Below are positions 42,539 to 51,711 of a stretch of DNA of 64,000 bases, one piece after another. Both the position numbers and the translations under genes were made by a program. Location: contig NZ_FZNO01000019.1 in the NCBI RefSeq assembly GCF_900188025.1, positions 1 through 64,000 on the forward strand. Direction: 5' to 3'. The DNA is from Blastococcus mobilis. Its GTDB lineage: Bacteria; Actinomycetota; Actinomycetes; Mycobacteriales; Geodermatophilaceae. How positions within the stretch are numbered: the stretch's first letter is position 1; each line of letters opens with the position of its first letter. The notes under the pieces are model-generated. The model was not told the DNA's origin. It ran no database searches and worked only from the letters and a program-made list of their open reading frames with translations.

Positions 42539-43214
42539 GGGCTTCCTGCCGCCGGCGCACGCGATCGGCTGGACCGTCGCCGCCGCCCCGTTCGTCGTGC
42601 ACGGTGCCCGGGCGGTCGTGCGCGAGGTCCGCGAGAACCCGGAGTCCACGCTGCTGCTCGGTGCGGCCGGCGCCTTCACCTTCGTGCTCAGCGCGATCAA
42701 GCTCCCGTCGATCACCGGCAGCTCCAGCCACCCGACCGGCACCGGAGCAGGCGCGATCCTCTTCCGGCCACCGGTCATGGCCCTGCTGGGCACCGTCGTC
42801 CTGCTGTTCCAGGCGCTGCTGCTGGCCCACGGCGGGCTGACCACGCTCGGCGCCAACGCGGTCGCGTTCGCCGTCGTCGGGCCGTGGGTCGGCTACGGCG
42901 CCTACCGGCTGACCCGCGCCCTCGGCGGCGGGCTGCTCCCGGGAGTGTTCGCGGGCACGGCGGTCGCGGACCTGGCCACCTACGTCACGACCTCCCTGCA
43001 GCTGGCGCTGGCCTTTCCCGACCCCACGGGAGGACTGGCCGGCGCGGTGGTCAAGTTCCTCGGCGTCTTCGGCGTGACCCAGATCCCGCTGGCGATCGGT
43101 GAGGGCCTGCTCGGGGTCCTGCTCTTCCGCGCGCTCACCGTCAACGCCCGGCCGGAGCTGGAGCGCCTAGGCGTGCTCCGTCCAGCCGCGCCCGCCGCCG
43201 AGGGGCCGGCGTGA
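42525..43214 (+). CDS. cbiM: Cobalt ECF transporter component CbiM, 229 aa
   Basis: The N-terminal [13 protein letters not shown] motif is the cobalt-binding signature of CbiM (backbone N-terminus plus His2). Six or seven hydrophobic segments follow, with '[20 protein letters not shown]' as a second family hallmark. It is the substrate-specific membrane subunit of the Co2+ energy-coupling factor transporter. It overlaps cobB by 14 bp and cbiN by 4 bp (GTGA). Confidence 0.94.
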
Positions 43215-43534
43215 CCCGGCGCTCCCTGGTCACCGCGCTCCTCGTGATCGGAGTCCTGGCGCTGTTCGCCGCCCCCCTGCTGCTCGACGGCGGGGGCTCG
43301 GAGTTCACCGGCAGCGACAGCCTGGCGACGTCGACCGTCGAGGAGGACCACCCGGGCTACGACGCGTGGTTCGAGTCGGTGTTCGCCCCCTCGTCGGCCG
43401 AGGTGGAGTCGGGCCTCTTCGCCGTCCAGGCGGCGCTGGGCGGAGGCGTGCTCGGCTACATACTGGGCCGGTTCCGCGGGCGGCGGTCCGCAGGGAAGAC
43501 GCCGCCCGCACAGCCGGGAGCGGACGGCCAATGA
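43211..43534 (+). CDS. cbiN: Cobalt ECF transporter component CbiN, 107 aa
   Basis: A small two-helix protein: residues 7-25 form one membrane helix and about 70-90 another. The extracellular loop has '[20 protein letters not shown]' and '[18 protein letters not shown]', typical of CbiN. It helps CbiM load cobalt. GTG start at 43211 overlaps the cbiM stop; the stop overlaps cbiQ ATG 43531. Confidence 0.9.
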   Translation: MTRRSLVTALLVIGVLALFAAPLLLDGGGSEFTGSDSLATSTVEEDHPGYDAWFESVFAPSSAEVESGLFAVQAALGGGVLGYILGRFRGRRSAGKTPPAQPGADGQ

Positions 43535-44268
43535 GCGGCCTGGCCATCGACGACGCCGCATGGAGCAGCGCCTGGCGGTGGCGCTCGCCGACGGACAAGC
43601 TCCTGCTCTGCCTCGGACTCGTCGTCTGCGCATCGGTCCTGCCGGCCTGGCCGGGCGACGTGCTCGTCGGGGCGACCGCCACGGCCCTGGCCCTGGGGCC
43701 GGCCCGGGTGCCCCCACGCATCTTCGGACGCGCGGTGCGCCTGCCGATGACGTTCATCGCCCTGGGCACGGTGACCGCGGTCCTCAGCATCGACGACGGC
43801 GGCATCGGCTGGGCCCCGGACGCGGCCGAACGGGCCGGATCGCTCGCCGGTTCGGCGCTGGCCGGCAGCACCGCGGTCCTGCTGCTGGCCACCACCACCC
43901 CGATATCGGACCTGCTGCCGGCGCTGCGCCGGCTCGGCGTCCCGGCGGCGGTCGTGGAGGTCGCCTCGGTCGTCTACCGGCTGGTGTTCGTCCTGCTCGA
44001 CAGCCTGCGCACCATCCGCGAGGCGCAGACCGCCCGGATGGGGTACTCCTCCCTCCGCCGCACCTACCGCTCCTCCGGAGCCCTGGCCGCCGCCGTGCTG
44101 ACCCGTTCCTGGGACCGCGCCCGGCGACTGCAGGAGGGGCTTGCCGGGCGCGGGATGGAAACCGGGCTGCGGGTACTCCCCGAGGTGCTGCCGAGTTCCT
44201 GGGTATTCCTGGGCGCGACCGCGCTCGGGGTGGGCGCGATCGTCTCCGTCAGCGTGGCGCTGTCGTGA
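43531..44268 (+). CDS. cbiQ: Cobalt ECF transporter permease CbiQ, 245 aa
   Basis: EcfT/CbiQ-type transmembrane coupling protein with four to five helices. The cytoplasmic coupling region has '[18 protein letters not shown]' and '[13 protein letters not shown]', matching the two conserved A-R-G-like motifs that contact the ATPase. ATG 43531 overlaps the cbiN stop; its stop overlaps the cbiO GTG. Confidence 0.9.
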   Translation: MSGLAIDDAAWSSAWRWRSPTDKLLLCLGLVVCASVLPAWPGDVLVGATATALALGPARVPPRIFGRAVRLPMTFIALGTVTAVLSIDDGGIGWAPDAAERAGSLAGSALAGSTAVLLLATTTPISDLLPALRRLGVPAAVVEVASVVYRLVFVLLDSLRTIREAQTARMGYSSLRRTYRSSGALAAAVLTRSWDRARRLQEGLAGRGMETGLRVLPEVLPSSWVFLGATALGVGAIVSVSVALS

Positions 44269-45110
44269 GCCACCGGACCCTCGCGGGCGCCGGTCTGGTG
44301 ATCGGCTACGAGCGCACCCGGCCCGTGCTGGACGGCGCGACCCTGACCGTTCCGGCGGGCCGCCGGCTCGCGGTGCTCGGCGCCAACGGCTCGGGGAAGA
44401 CGACCCTGCTGCGCTGCCTGTCGGGGGCGCTGCGGCCGCTGGCCGGGACCGTGACCCTCGACGGCGTCCCGCTCGCGCACTCCCGGCGGGGCCTGCGGGA
44501 GCACCGCCAGGTCGTCCAGCTGGTCCTCCAGGACCCCGACGACCAGCTGTTCAGCGCGTCCGTCGCGCAGGACGTGTCGTTCGGACCGCTCAACCTGGGC
44601 CTGCCGGAGGACGCCGTGCGCTCCCGGGTCGTCGAGGCCCTCGACCTGCTCGCCGTCGGGCACCTCGCCGGGCGGCCTTCCCACCAGCTCTCCTTCGGCG
44701 AGCGCAAGCGGGTGGCGATCGCCGGTGCCGTGGCCATGCGGCCGTGCGTGCTGCTGCTCGACGAGCCCACGGCCGGGCTGGACCCGTCGGCCGTGGCCGA
44801 CACGCTGGCCGCCCTGACGCGGTTGCAGGAGCACGACTCGACGGTGGTGATGAGCACCCACGACGTGGATCTCGCGCTGCGGTGGGCCGACGACGTGGCC
44901 GTCGTCGTGGACCGCACCGTGGTGCAGGGGCCGCCCGAGGACATGCTCGGGAACGACGCCCTGCTCGCGCGGGCCCGGCTGGAGCGCCCCTGGGCCCTGA
45001 CGGTGGGCGCGCGGCTGCGCGCGCTCGGCCTGCTCCCCGAGGGCACGCTCCCCCGCGACGCGGCCGGCCTGCTCGCCGCCCTCCCCGACCGCCCGGGGGT
45101 GCCGACGTGA
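44265..45110 (+). CDS. cbiO: Cobalt ECF transporter ATPase CbiO, 281 aa
   Basis: Complete ABC ATPase. Walker A '[17 protein letters not shown]', Q-loop '[15 protein letters not shown]', signature '[16 protein letters not shown]', Walker B '[13 protein letters not shown]', and switch His in '[14 protein letters not shown]'. The Q-loop and '[16 protein letters not shown]' are typical of cobalt/nickel ECF ATPases. Only one ATPase is present, so it probably works as a homodimer. GTG 44265 overlaps cbiQ. Confidence 0.92.
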   Translation: MSHRTLAGAGLVIGYERTRPVLDGATLTVPAGRRLAVLGANGSGKTTLLRCLSGALRPLAGTVTLDGVPLAHSRRGLREHRQVVQLVLQDPDDQLFSASVAQDVSFGPLNLGLPEDAVRSRVVEALDLLAVGHLAGRPSHQLSFGERKRVAIAGAVAMRPCVLLLDEPTAGLDPSAVADTLAALTRLQEHDSTVVMSTHDVDLALRWADDVAVVVDRTVVQGPPEDMLGNDALLARARLERPWALTVGARLRALGLLPEGTLPRDAAGLLAALPDRPGVPT

Positions 45111-45128
45111 CCGAGCATGCGAGGTCAC
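45107..45128. repeat. Junction palindrome copy 2, at the cbiO/cobE junction
   Basis: Arms GTGACC and GGTCAC enclose GAGCATGCGA, mirroring the element at 40349-40370. Here its first GTG is the start codon of the cobE-like gene and its first bases overlap the cbiO stop, so the repeat supplies the N-terminal residues TEHARS of that protein. Confidence 0.65.
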
Positions 45129-45484
45129 GCAGGGGCGGAGTGCTGACCGTCGGCTTCGGGGCCGCTCGCGGCGTGACCGCCGACGAGCTGCTGGCCGCCG
45201 TCGATGCGGTCCTGCCGCCGGACGCCGACGACGTCCGGCTGGCGACCCTGGCCGCACGGGCGGCCGAGGCCGGACCAGTGGCGGCAGCCGCCCGCCGGGG
45301 ATGGCCGCTGACCGGTCACTCCGCTGCCCAGCTGGCCGCGGTGGCGGTGCCGGCGCCGTCGGCCCGGGTGGCGCGCCTTGCCGGGACGCCGTCGGTGGCC
45401 GAGGCGGCCGCCCTGCTGGGCGGCGGCCGGCTGGTGGTCGGCAAGACCGTGCACGGCCGGGTGACGGTGGCGGTGTCGGCATGA
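45107..45484 (+). CDS. CobE/CbiG-C-terminal-like cobalamin biosynthesis protein, 125 aa
   Basis: A single small domain: '[20 protein letters not shown]', '[20 protein letters not shown]', '[16 protein letters not shown]' and '[20 protein letters not shown]'. The 'GKT' near the end and the G-F-G-A-x-R-G start match CobE and the C-terminal domain of CbiG. CbiG opens the ring-A lactone in the anaerobic route; the CobE role is less clear. Start GTG 45107 overlaps the cbiO stop and its stop overlaps cysG/cobA ATG 45481. Confidence 0.8.
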   Translation: MTEHARSRRGGVLTVGFGAARGVTADELLAAVDAVLPPDADDVRLATLAARAAEAGPVAAAARRGWPLTGHSAAQLAAVAVPAPSARVARLAGTPSVAEAAALLGGGRLVVGKTVHGRVTVAVSA

Positions 45485-46749
45485 CGGCGCTGTTCCAGGA
45501 CGTCCACGACCTCTATCCGGTGGGGCTGCGACTGCTGGACCGCAGGGTGGTCGTCGTCGGCGGCGGCCCGGCCGCGCACCGGCGGACCGTGGGCCTGCTG
45601 GAGGCCGGGGCGCGCGTCACGGTGGTCTGCGCGCAGCTCACCCCGGCTCTCGAAGCGCTCGCCGCGGCCGGGGCGCTGACCTGGATCTCTCGGGACTACC
45701 GGCCCGGCGACCTCGACGGGGCCTGGTACGCGGTGGCCGCGGCGGACACCCCGACCGTGGACGCCGCCGTCGCGGCGGACGCCGAGGCAGCACGCATCTT
45801 CTGCGGCGGGGGCGACGAGGCACGGGCCCTCAGCGCACGGACGCCCGCGGTCGGCCGCTCGGGCGACCTGCTCGTCACGGTGCACGGCGGGACGGACCCG
45901 CGGCACGAGGCCGGACTGCGGGACGCGATCGTCACCGGCCTCGGCGACGGCGGCATCACGGCCCGGACGCCGGAGGCCGGGCGGACCGGCGGCGTCGTCC
46001 TCGTGGGCGGTGGGCCCGGCGACCCGGGACTGATCACGGTCCGCGGACGGCAGGCGCTCACACAGGCCGACGTCGTGGTGGCCGACCATCTCGCGCCGCA
46101 GGCCCTGCTGGCGTCGCTGTCGGCCGACGTCCAGGTCATCGACGCGTCGAAGCTGCCGCGCGGCCGGTCGATGGCCCAGGAACAGATCAACGCGCTGCTG
46201 GTCGAGCACGCACTCGCCGGACGCCGGGTCGTGCGGCTGAAGGGCGGCGATCCGTTCGTGTTCGGTCGCGGCATGGAGGAGCTCGAGGCGTGCGCGGCGG
46301 CGGGCGTGCCGGTGGAGGTGGTCCCGGGCGTCACCAGTGCGATCGGCGTCCCGGGGCTGGCCGGGATCCCGGTGACGCACCGTGGCATGACGCACGAGTT
46401 CGTCGTCGTCTCCGGGCACGTGCCTCCCGACGATCCGACGTCGCTGGTCGACTGGGCGGCGCTGGGCCGGCTGCGGGGCACGCTCGTCGTGCTGATGGGC
46501 GTGGACACCGCGCCCGCGATCGCCGCGGCGCTGATGCGCCACGGCCGGGCCCCGGACACACCGGTGGCCGTCATCACCGACGGCGCGAGCGCCGCCCAGC
46601 GGCTCCTCCGGACCACGCTCTCCGGCCTGCCGAGCACCATGGCCGACCAGGCCGTCCGCCCGCCGGCGGTCTGGGTCGTGGGCGAGGTGGTGCGGCTCGC
46701 GACGCCGCCGGGATCGGCGTGGGAAGGGTCGCCTAACCTGCTGGCGTGA
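45481..46749 (+). CDS. cobA: Uroporphyrinogen-III C-methyltransferase fused to a precorrin-2 dehydrogenase-like domain, 422 aa
   Basis: Residues 10-150 are a Rossmann domain like the CysG N-terminus ('RRVVVVGGGPAAHRRTVGLL', 'WYAVAAADTPTVDAAVA'). Residues 172-415 are a SUMT: 'VVLVGGGPGDPGLITVRGRQ', 'VVADHLAPQALL', 'VVRLKGGDPFVFGRGMEEL', and 'GVTSAIGVPGLAGIPVTHRG'. It makes precorrin-2 and perhaps also sirohydrochlorin for siroheme. The linker domain is shorter than in enterobacterial CysG, so ferrochelatase activity is uncertain. ATG 45481 overlaps the cobE-like gene; the stop overlaps the next glycosyltransferase start (GTGA). Confidence 0.88.
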   Translation: MTALFQDVHDLYPVGLRLLDRRVVVVGGGPAAHRRTVGLLEAGARVTVVCAQLTPALEALAAAGALTWISRDYRPGDLDGAWYAVAAADTPTVDAAVAADAEAARIFCGGGDEARALSARTPAVGRSGDLLVTVHGGTDPRHEAGLRDAIVTGLGDGGITARTPEAGRTGGVVLVGGGPGDPGLITVRGRQALTQADVVVADHLAPQALLASLSADVQVIDASKLPRGRSMAQEQINALLVEHALAGRRVVRLKGGDPFVFGRGMEELEACAAAGVPVEVVPGVTSAIGVPGLAGIPVTHRGMTHEFVVVSGHVPPDDPTSLVDWAALGRLRGTLVVLMGVDTAPAIAAALMRHGRAPDTPVAVITDGASAAQRLLRTTLSGLPSTMADQAVRPPAVWVVGEVVRLATPPGSAWEGSPNLLA

Positions 46750-48188
46750 CATCCACGGCGCTGCGGGCCGGCACGCCGACGTCCCGGCCGCCGGGTGCGC
46801 CGGCCGTCCGGTGGTCCCCCTGGGAGCTGCTGCCGCCGCTGGTCGTGCTGGTCCTGGGCACCGTGCTGCTCCGGCCCGGCCACGGGTTGTGGTTCGACGA
46901 GCTGTTCACCGCCGAGGTGGCTCGGCTCCCCCTGGGCGACATCGTCTCGGCGATCGTCAGCGGCGAGGGAACGACCAGCTACCTCGCCGGGGTGCCGCCG
47001 TCGTACAACGCGCCCTACTACCTCGTGGTGCACCTGTGGATGTCGCTGCCCGGCCTCGGCGGCGACACGTCCCTGCGGGTCCTGTCCCTGCTGGCCACGG
47101 CCGGTGGCCTGGCGCTGATCTGCCGCGCGGTCGCGCGGCTGGGTGGCCACGCGACCGGCATCCTGGCCGGCTGCGTGCTCGCCTGCAGTCCCCTGGTGCT
47201 CGAGCAGGCGGTGGAGGCGCGCAGCTACGGGCTCGCGGTGCTGGCCACCGGCGGGGCTGCGCTCGGCCTGGTGCGCTGGCTGCAGGACCCGCCGCGGGGG
47301 CTGGTGCTCTTCGGCGTCGCGGGCGCGGGGATGGGCCTGGCGCACTGGTACGCCGTCACCGTCCTGGCCGCGTTCGTCGTCGCCGCCCTCGTCCTCCGCG
47401 GCAGACGCGCCCTCCCGGTGCTGCTGACCGGCGCCGCCGCCGCACTGCCCACCGTCGCCCTCGTCGCGCTCAACCTGCTCAACGGGACGGGCGGGCGCAA
47501 CGCCGAGCACCTCAAGGACACCGGCGGCCAACTGCCCGGTCTGGCCGTGCGCGCGTGGGCCGGCGGGGTCGACCCGCTGCTGTACCTGACCGTGGGGCTG
47601 GCGATCCTCGGTGCCGTGCGCGCCGCCGGGCTGCGCGCGGTCGCCGCCTCCTGGGTACTGGTGCCGCTGCTCCTGCTGCTCACCGCGGAGCTGGTCCGCC
47701 CGGTCTACCTGCCCCGGTACCTGCTGGCCGGCCTGCTGGGGCTCGGCGTCCTGGCGGCGGCGGGTGCGCTGACCGTGCCCCGGGCTGCCCGTGCCCCGGT
47801 CGCCGCCCTGATCCTGGCCTGCTCGCTGCTGGCGAGCCAGCCGCTGTTCGACCGCCAACCCCGGGAGCGGTCCGACGACCTGGTGCGGTCGCTGGCCGAG
47901 GTCCAGCGCCGGGGCGAGCCGATCGTCGCCGCCGACCAGCGCTCGGCGACCGGACTCGATCACTACGTCCGCACCCTGGCGCCGGAGCTGCGCCCGGACG
48001 TCGTGCTGCCCCCGGACGACGCGCCGGTGGGCGCCGAGCGCGTGTGGCTGGTCCGCCGGCTGACGGACGGGGTGCCGGAGCCCACCGACGACGACGAGAT
48101 CCTCGCCGCCGGAGGCTTCCGTCAGGTCGCCGAGGACTCGTTCCCGGGCGGCAAGACCGACCTGGTCCTCCAGCGCTGGGAACGCTGA
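46746..48188 (+). CDS. Integral-membrane glycosyltransferase, GT39/GT83-like, 480 aa
   Basis: About ten transmembrane segments. The first luminal loop carries the acidic pair typical of GT-C enzymes in 'GHGLWFDELFTAEVARL'. 'NAPYYLVVHLWMSLPGLGGD' and 'LEQAVEARSYGLAVLATG' also match this class of lipid-linked-sugar transferases (mannosyl- or arabinosyl-type). A soluble C-terminal domain of about 110 residues follows. GTG 46746 overlaps the cobA stop, so it is transcribed at the end of the cobalamin operon, though a link to cobalamin is not evident. It is convergent with the GT2 gene (4-bp gap). Confidence 0.75.
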   Translation: MTSTALRAGTPTSRPPGAPAVRWSPWELLPPLVVLVLGTVLLRPGHGLWFDELFTAEVARLPLGDIVSAIVSGEGTTSYLAGVPPSYNAPYYLVVHLWMSLPGLGGDTSLRVLSLLATAGGLALICRAVARLGGHATGILAGCVLACSPLVLEQAVEARSYGLAVLATGGAALGLVRWLQDPPRGLVLFGVAGAGMGLAHWYAVTVLAAFVVAALVLRGRRALPVLLTGAAAALPTVALVALNLLNGTGGRNAEHLKDTGGQLPGLAVRAWAGGVDPLLYLTVGLAILGAVRAAGLRAVAASWVLVPLLLLLTAELVRPVYLPRYLLAGLLGLGVLAAAGALTVPRAARAPVAALILACSLLASQPLFDRQPRERSDDLVRSLAEVQRRGEPIVAADQRSATGLDHYVRTLAPELRPDVVLPPDDAPVGAERVWLVRRLTDGVPEPTDDDEILAAGGFRQVAEDSFPGGKTDLVLQRWER

Positions 48189-48192
48189 CCGC

Positions 48193-48876
48193 TCACCGTC
48201 GGCGGAACAGCGCCCACGACAGGGATCGGACCGACTGACGCAGCCGGGCCTGACCCGTCCACGCCGAGCGGCCCACCGGTCGCAGGTCCCGCGTCACCGG
48301 CACGCTGGTCGTCGGGACGCCGGCGCGGGCGACGGCCAGGACGACGCTGGGCGCGGCCTCGGCGGTCATCGCGGTCAGGACGGCGGAGCGCACCTCGGCG
48401 TCCATGGCGAAGAAGGCGCCGGCGTCCGGGGGCAGCCCGGTCAGCCGTGCGGCGAACCGCCGGTGCAGGGTCCCGGTGAGCCGGCGCACGGGCGACTCGT
48501 ACCGGCCCCGCCGCCCGGCGAACACCGCACCGACGTCCCCGGTGGCCAGCCGGTCCAGCAGCAACGGCACGGCCTCGGGTGGGTCCTGCAGGTCGGCGTC
48601 CAGACAGACCCAGGCATCCGCGTCGGGCTCCGCGGCCAGCCCCTGGGCGAGTGCGGCGTGCTGGCCAACGTTGACGGGGAGGTCGGTGACCGCGATCCGT
48701 GGGTCGACGGCGGCGAGCGCGGAGGCCACGGCCACGGAGTCGTCGGGCGAGGCGTCGACCACCAGGCGCAGCCGCCAGGTGCGGTCACCCAGGGCGGCCG
48801 CCAGTCGGCCGGCCAGGCGCTCGAGGGTGGCGGCGTTGCCGTACACGGGCGCCACGACCGCCACGCGCGTCGTCAT
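48193..48876 (-). CDS. Family 2 glycosyltransferase, 227 aa
   Basis: A GT-A fold enzyme. The nucleotide-sugar start is 'VAVVAPVYGNAATLERLAGR', the metal-binding DxD is in 'WVCLDADLQDPPEAVPLLL', and 'SPVRRLTGTLHRRFAARL' with 'GAFFAMDAEV' resembles dolichol-phosphate-mannose-synthase-like GT2 members. No C-terminal membrane helices. ATG 48876 overlaps the epimerase stop. It is the last gene of the iron-boxed aldolase-epimerase-GT2 operon. Sugar donor and acceptor unknown. Confidence 0.82.
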   Translation of the reverse strand: MTTRVAVVAPVYGNAATLERLAGRLAAALGDRTWRLRLVVDASPDDSVAVASALAAVDPRIAVTDLPVNVGQHAALAQGLAAEPDADAWVCLDADLQDPPEAVPLLLDRLATGDVGAVFAGRRGRYESPVRRLTGTLHRRFAARLTGLPPDAGAFFAMDAEVRSAVLTAMTAEAAPSVVLAVARAGVPTTSVPVTRDLRPVGRSAWTGQARLRQSVRSLSWALFRRR

Positions 48877-49724
48877 GACGCCGCCCACGTGCGCGCCAGC
48901 CCCTCCGTCAGGTCCACGGTGGGCTCCCAGCCGAGCAGGCGCTGGGCGGCGGAGGGATCGGCGACCCAGTCGGCGGTGTCCCAGTCGCGGCCGGGATGGG
49001 CCCCCGGCAAGGTTGCGATCGGACGCCCCGTCACGCGCTCGGCGACCGCGACGAGCTCCCCCGTGCTGGTCTGCACGCCCGTGCCGATGTTCAGCACGGT
49101 GCCGTTCGGCAGCGTCTGGTCCTGCGCCGCGCGCACGCAGGCGTCGACCACGTCGCCCACCCACACCCAGTCGCGCCGGCTCAGCCGAGCGGGCAGCGGC
49201 ACCGTCGCGCCGGTCCGGGCCGCGGCGAGGACGACGGGGACGAGGCGGGTCGGGTGGTCGCCGGGCCCGTAGACCTGGAAGGCGCGCAGCACGGCGGCCC
49301 GCACGCCACGCTCGGCGGCGGCGGCCTGGAGCAGGAGGGACCCGGCGGCCTTGGTCGCGCCGAAGAACCCGCGCGGTCGGAGGGCGGCATCCTCTCCCAG
49401 TGGCCGAGGCGCGGCGGCGTACTCGGTGGAGGACCCCAGTCGAATCACGGCCCGGCAGCGGTCGGGGAGAGCGTCCACCAGCCACGGGCTGGTGTTGACC
49501 TGCACGGTCGCCGCCCGCTCCGCCGCGGTGGCCTTGGCGCGCCCCGCCGCGAGGGAGAAGACGATGTCGGGGTCCGCCGCGCGAACAGCCGTCGCGGCGG
49601 CCACGGGATCGGCGAGGTCCACGTCGGTCCGGGTGAGGGCGGCGACGTCCCAGCCGTCCGCACGCAGCCGGGCCACCAGGTGCCGGCCGACGAACCCGCC
49701 GGCACCGGTCACCAGCGCCTTCAC
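48873..49724 (-). CDS. NAD-dependent epimerase/dehydratase-like protein with Tyr-to-Phe change, 283 aa
   Basis: Extended SDR fold: 'KALVTGAGGFVGRHLVARL' gives the GxxGxxG motif, 'DVDLADPVAAATAVRAADPD' the second strand, and 'RLGSSTEYAAAPRPLGED' the catalytic Ser/Thr region. The usual YxxxK reads 'GFFGATKAAGS', i.e. Phe in place of the catalytic Tyr with Lys retained. The C-terminus ('GTVLNIGTGVQTSTGELV', 'RLLGWEPTVDLTEGL') is normal. It may bind a nucleotide sugar with altered or lost redox chemistry. GTG 49724 and its stop overlap both neighbours by 4 bp. Confidence 0.82.
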   Translation of the reverse strand: MKALVTGAGGFVGRHLVARLRADGWDVAALTRTDVDLADPVAAATAVRAADPDIVFSLAAGRAKATAAERAATVQVNTSPWLVDALPDRCRAVIRLGSSTEYAAAPRPLGEDAALRPRGFFGATKAAGSLLLQAAAAERGVRAAVLRAFQVYGPGDHPTRLVPVVLAAARTGATVPLPARLSRRDWVWVGDVVDACVRAAQDQTLPNGTVLNIGTGVQTSTGELVAVAERVTGRPIATLPGAHPGRDWDTADWVADPSAAQRLLGWEPTVDLTEGLARTWAAS

Positions 49725-50548
49725 GCCGGCTGGGCCACGACCGCCGGCTCCAGCACCGGAGCCGGCTCCACCAGGTCCGCGGGACCGGCCTCGACCGCCG
49801 CGACGAAGCGCGCCCGGCGCTCCCGGGCCTCGGCGGCGGCTGCATCCCGCAGCTCGGCGACGGAGTCGAGCAGGCGCGGCACCTCGACGAACGGATCGCG
49901 GCCGACCATGTCGGCGGTGAAGGACCGCCGCAGGAAGGTGAAGTCGGTTCCCAGCCGCACCAGCTCGGCAGCCAGCAGGCCGCTCGGCACCGGGAAGCCG
50001 CTCTCCGGGAGCGTCAGGCCACCGACACCGAAGGGCTGGGCCACCTCGGCGCGGACGTCGTCCACGGTGCCGTCGACCAACGGCCGGAAGAGCTCGACGG
50101 ACCGCCGGTCGATGCGCAGGTCGTTGAGGCCCACGTAGATCCGCGACAGGGGCCGGAGAGCCAGCTGGCGAGCCCGGTCGACGGCGTCCTGCGTCTCGAT
50201 CAGGATGCCCAGCCCGCAGCGGCCGGCGACCAGGTCCAGCGTGCGGTCGACCTCGTCGGGAGTGCGGACCATCGGCAGCAGGATCTCGTCCGCGCCGCGG
50301 GCGATCGCCTCGTCGACCTCGTCCCCCGTCCACGGGCCGTGGCCGTTGATCCGGCAGAGCAGCCGTCCGTCGGTCGCGGCCCGCATCCGGGCCAGGTCGT
50401 CCGGAGTGTCCGCGTTGATCTGGGTCCCCTCCCCCAGCTGCCGGCGGGCCTTTCCACGGCGCTCCCAGTCGACGACGATCCCGGCCGCCCCGGCGGCGAC
50501 GACGTCGGCGCCCCAGCCCGGGTCGACGGTGAAGAGGAAGAGGTCCAC
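49721..50548 (-). CDS. HpcH/HpaI aldolase / citrate-lyase-beta-like protein, 275 aa
   Basis: A TIM-barrel of the HpcH/CitE superfamily: 'DLFLFTVDPGWGADVVAAGA', 'GIVVDWERRGK', 'CRINGHGPWTGDEVDEAI', 'ADEILLPMVRTPDEVDRTL' and 'GLGILIETQDAVDRARQL'. The metal-binding Glu in ILIET and a downstream Asp in VGLNDL are present, so it looks catalytic. Members cleave or form C-C bonds with pyruvate-, oxaloacetate- or acyl-CoA-like substrates. It heads the operon with an epimerase and GT2; the iron box 10 bp before its GTG start suggests induction in iron starvation. The leader is so short that the mRNA may be leaderless. Pathway unknown. Confidence 0.8.
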   Translation of the reverse strand: MDLFLFTVDPGWGADVVAAGAAGIVVDWERRGKARRQLGEGTQINADTPDDLARMRAATDGRLLCRINGHGPWTGDEVDEAIARGADEILLPMVRTPDEVDRTLDLVAGRCGLGILIETQDAVDRARQLALRPLSRIYVGLNDLRIDRRSVELFRPLVDGTVDDVRAEVAQPFGVGGLTLPESGFPVPSGLLAAELVRLGTDFTFLRRSFTADMVGRDPFVEVPRLLDSVAELRDAAAAEARERRARFVAAVEAGPADLVEPAPVLEPAVVAQPA

Positions 50549-50558
50549 GGCGGGCAGC

Positions 50559-50577
50559 TTAGGCTTCCCTAACCGAA
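50559..50577 (-). promoter_or_regulatory. DtxR/IdeR-like iron box before the aldolase operon
   Basis: Read on the plus strand, TTAGGCTTCCCTAACCGAA agrees at 14 of 19 positions with the canonical palindrome TTAGGTTAGGCTAACCTAA, keeping the outer TTAGG and the CTAACC core. It ends 10 bp before the GTG at 50548 and overlaps a possible -10 (TAAGCT). A second iron box precedes the adjacent iron transporter operon. Confidence 0.6.
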
Positions 50578-50625
50578 TCGTTCGCAGCGCCCCCGGGACA
50601 GCCGGTCAGCGCTCGCGGCGGCCCC

Positions 50626-51711
50626 TCAGCCCAGGGGCGCGGGCGCCGGCAGCGCCGCGCCGTGGCCCGCCGGGAAGGCGAGCGCGGTGCCGCGCACCGA
50701 GATCGCGACGTCGTCCCCGGCACGAGGAAGATCGGCGCCGTCCAGCCGTGCGCTGACCGTCCCGCCGTCCGGCAGGTCCAGCCAGACCCGGGAGTCGTGG
50801 CCGTAGAAGTCGACGCTGCGCACGCGGGCGATGGGCGCCCCCGGGTCGGGCGCCGAGAGCCGGAGCTGCTCCGGGCGCAGCAGGACCCGGGCGCGGCCGT
50901 CGGGCACGGCGCCGGTGGACGCCTGCTCGTACGGCAGCGCCCCGAGCGCGCAGTGGGCCAGCCCGTCGCGCAGGTCCGCGTCGAGGACGACGGCCTCACC
51001 GACGAAGGTGGCGACGTCGAGGTCGCCGGGACGGCGGTACAGCGTGCGCGGATCGGTCAGCTGCACCAGTCGCCCGCCGCGGAGGACCGCGACCTGGTCG
51101 GCCATCGACAGCGCCTCGGCCTGGTCGTGGGTCACCAGGACCGCGGTGGCCCCGGTGGCGCGCAGCGCCTGCGAGACCGCGAGGCGCGTCTCCTCGCGCA
51201 GGGCGGCGTCCAGCGAGGAGAAGGGCTCGTCGAGCAGGACCAGCGAGGGCTCGGGCGCCAGCGCACGGGCCAGGGCGACACGCTGCTGCTGGCCGCCGGA
51301 GAGCTGGTGCGGGGCGCGGTCGGCCAGTTCGGCGTCCAGGCCGACGAGAGCGAGCAGTTCGCGGACCCGGCCGCCCTCGCGCCGCTGCCGCCGGGGCAGC
51401 CCGAAGCTGATGTTGCCGGCCACGGTGAGGTGCGGGAACAGCCCGCCCTCCTGGGGCACGAAACCGATGCCGCGGCGACGCGCGGCGACGCTGCGCCCGG
51501 CCCCGGCCACGACGCGGTCGCCGAGGGCGACGGTGCCCGAGTCGGGGTCGTCGAAGCCGGCGATGAGCCGGAGGAGGGTCGTCTTGCCACAGCCGGAGGG
51601 CCCGAGCAGCGCGGTGAAGCTCCCACTGGGGACGTGCAGGTCCACCCCGGTGAGAACCGGGGCGGTGGCGGTGAAGGACTTGGTCAGGTCCTGCACGGTC
51701 AGGGAGCTCAT
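50626..51711 (-). CDS. Fe3+-type ABC transporter ATPase (FbpC-like), 361 aa
   Basis: Walker A 'LGPSGCGKTTLLRLIAG', signature 'LSGGQQQRVALARALA', Walker B 'LVLLDEPFSSLDA' and switch 'VLVTHDQAEALSMADQ'. The C-terminal TOBE/OB region (about 240-361) has 'VRSVDFYGHDSRVWLDLPDG'. 'GRSVAARRRGIGFVPQEGGL' and the length fit FbpC/FutC-type ferric transporters. ATG 51711 overlaps the permease stop by 4 bp. It is the last gene of the SBP-permease-ATPase operon. Confidence 0.87.
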   Translation of the reverse strand: MSSLTVQDLTKSFTATAPVLTGVDLHVPSGSFTALLGPSGCGKTTLLRLIAGFDDPDSGTVALGDRVVAGAGRSVAARRRGIGFVPQEGGLFPHLTVAGNISFGLPRRQRREGGRVRELLALVGLDAELADRAPHQLSGGQQQRVALARALAPEPSLVLLDEPFSSLDAALREETRLAVSQALRATGATAVLVTHDQAEALSMADQVAVLRGGRLVQLTDPRTLYRRPGDLDVATFVGEAVVLDADLRDGLAHCALGALPYEQASTGAVPDGRARVLLRPEQLRLSAPDPGAPIARVRSVDFYGHDSRVWLDLPDGGTVSARLDGADLPRAGDDVAISVRGTALAFPAGHGAALPAPAPLG

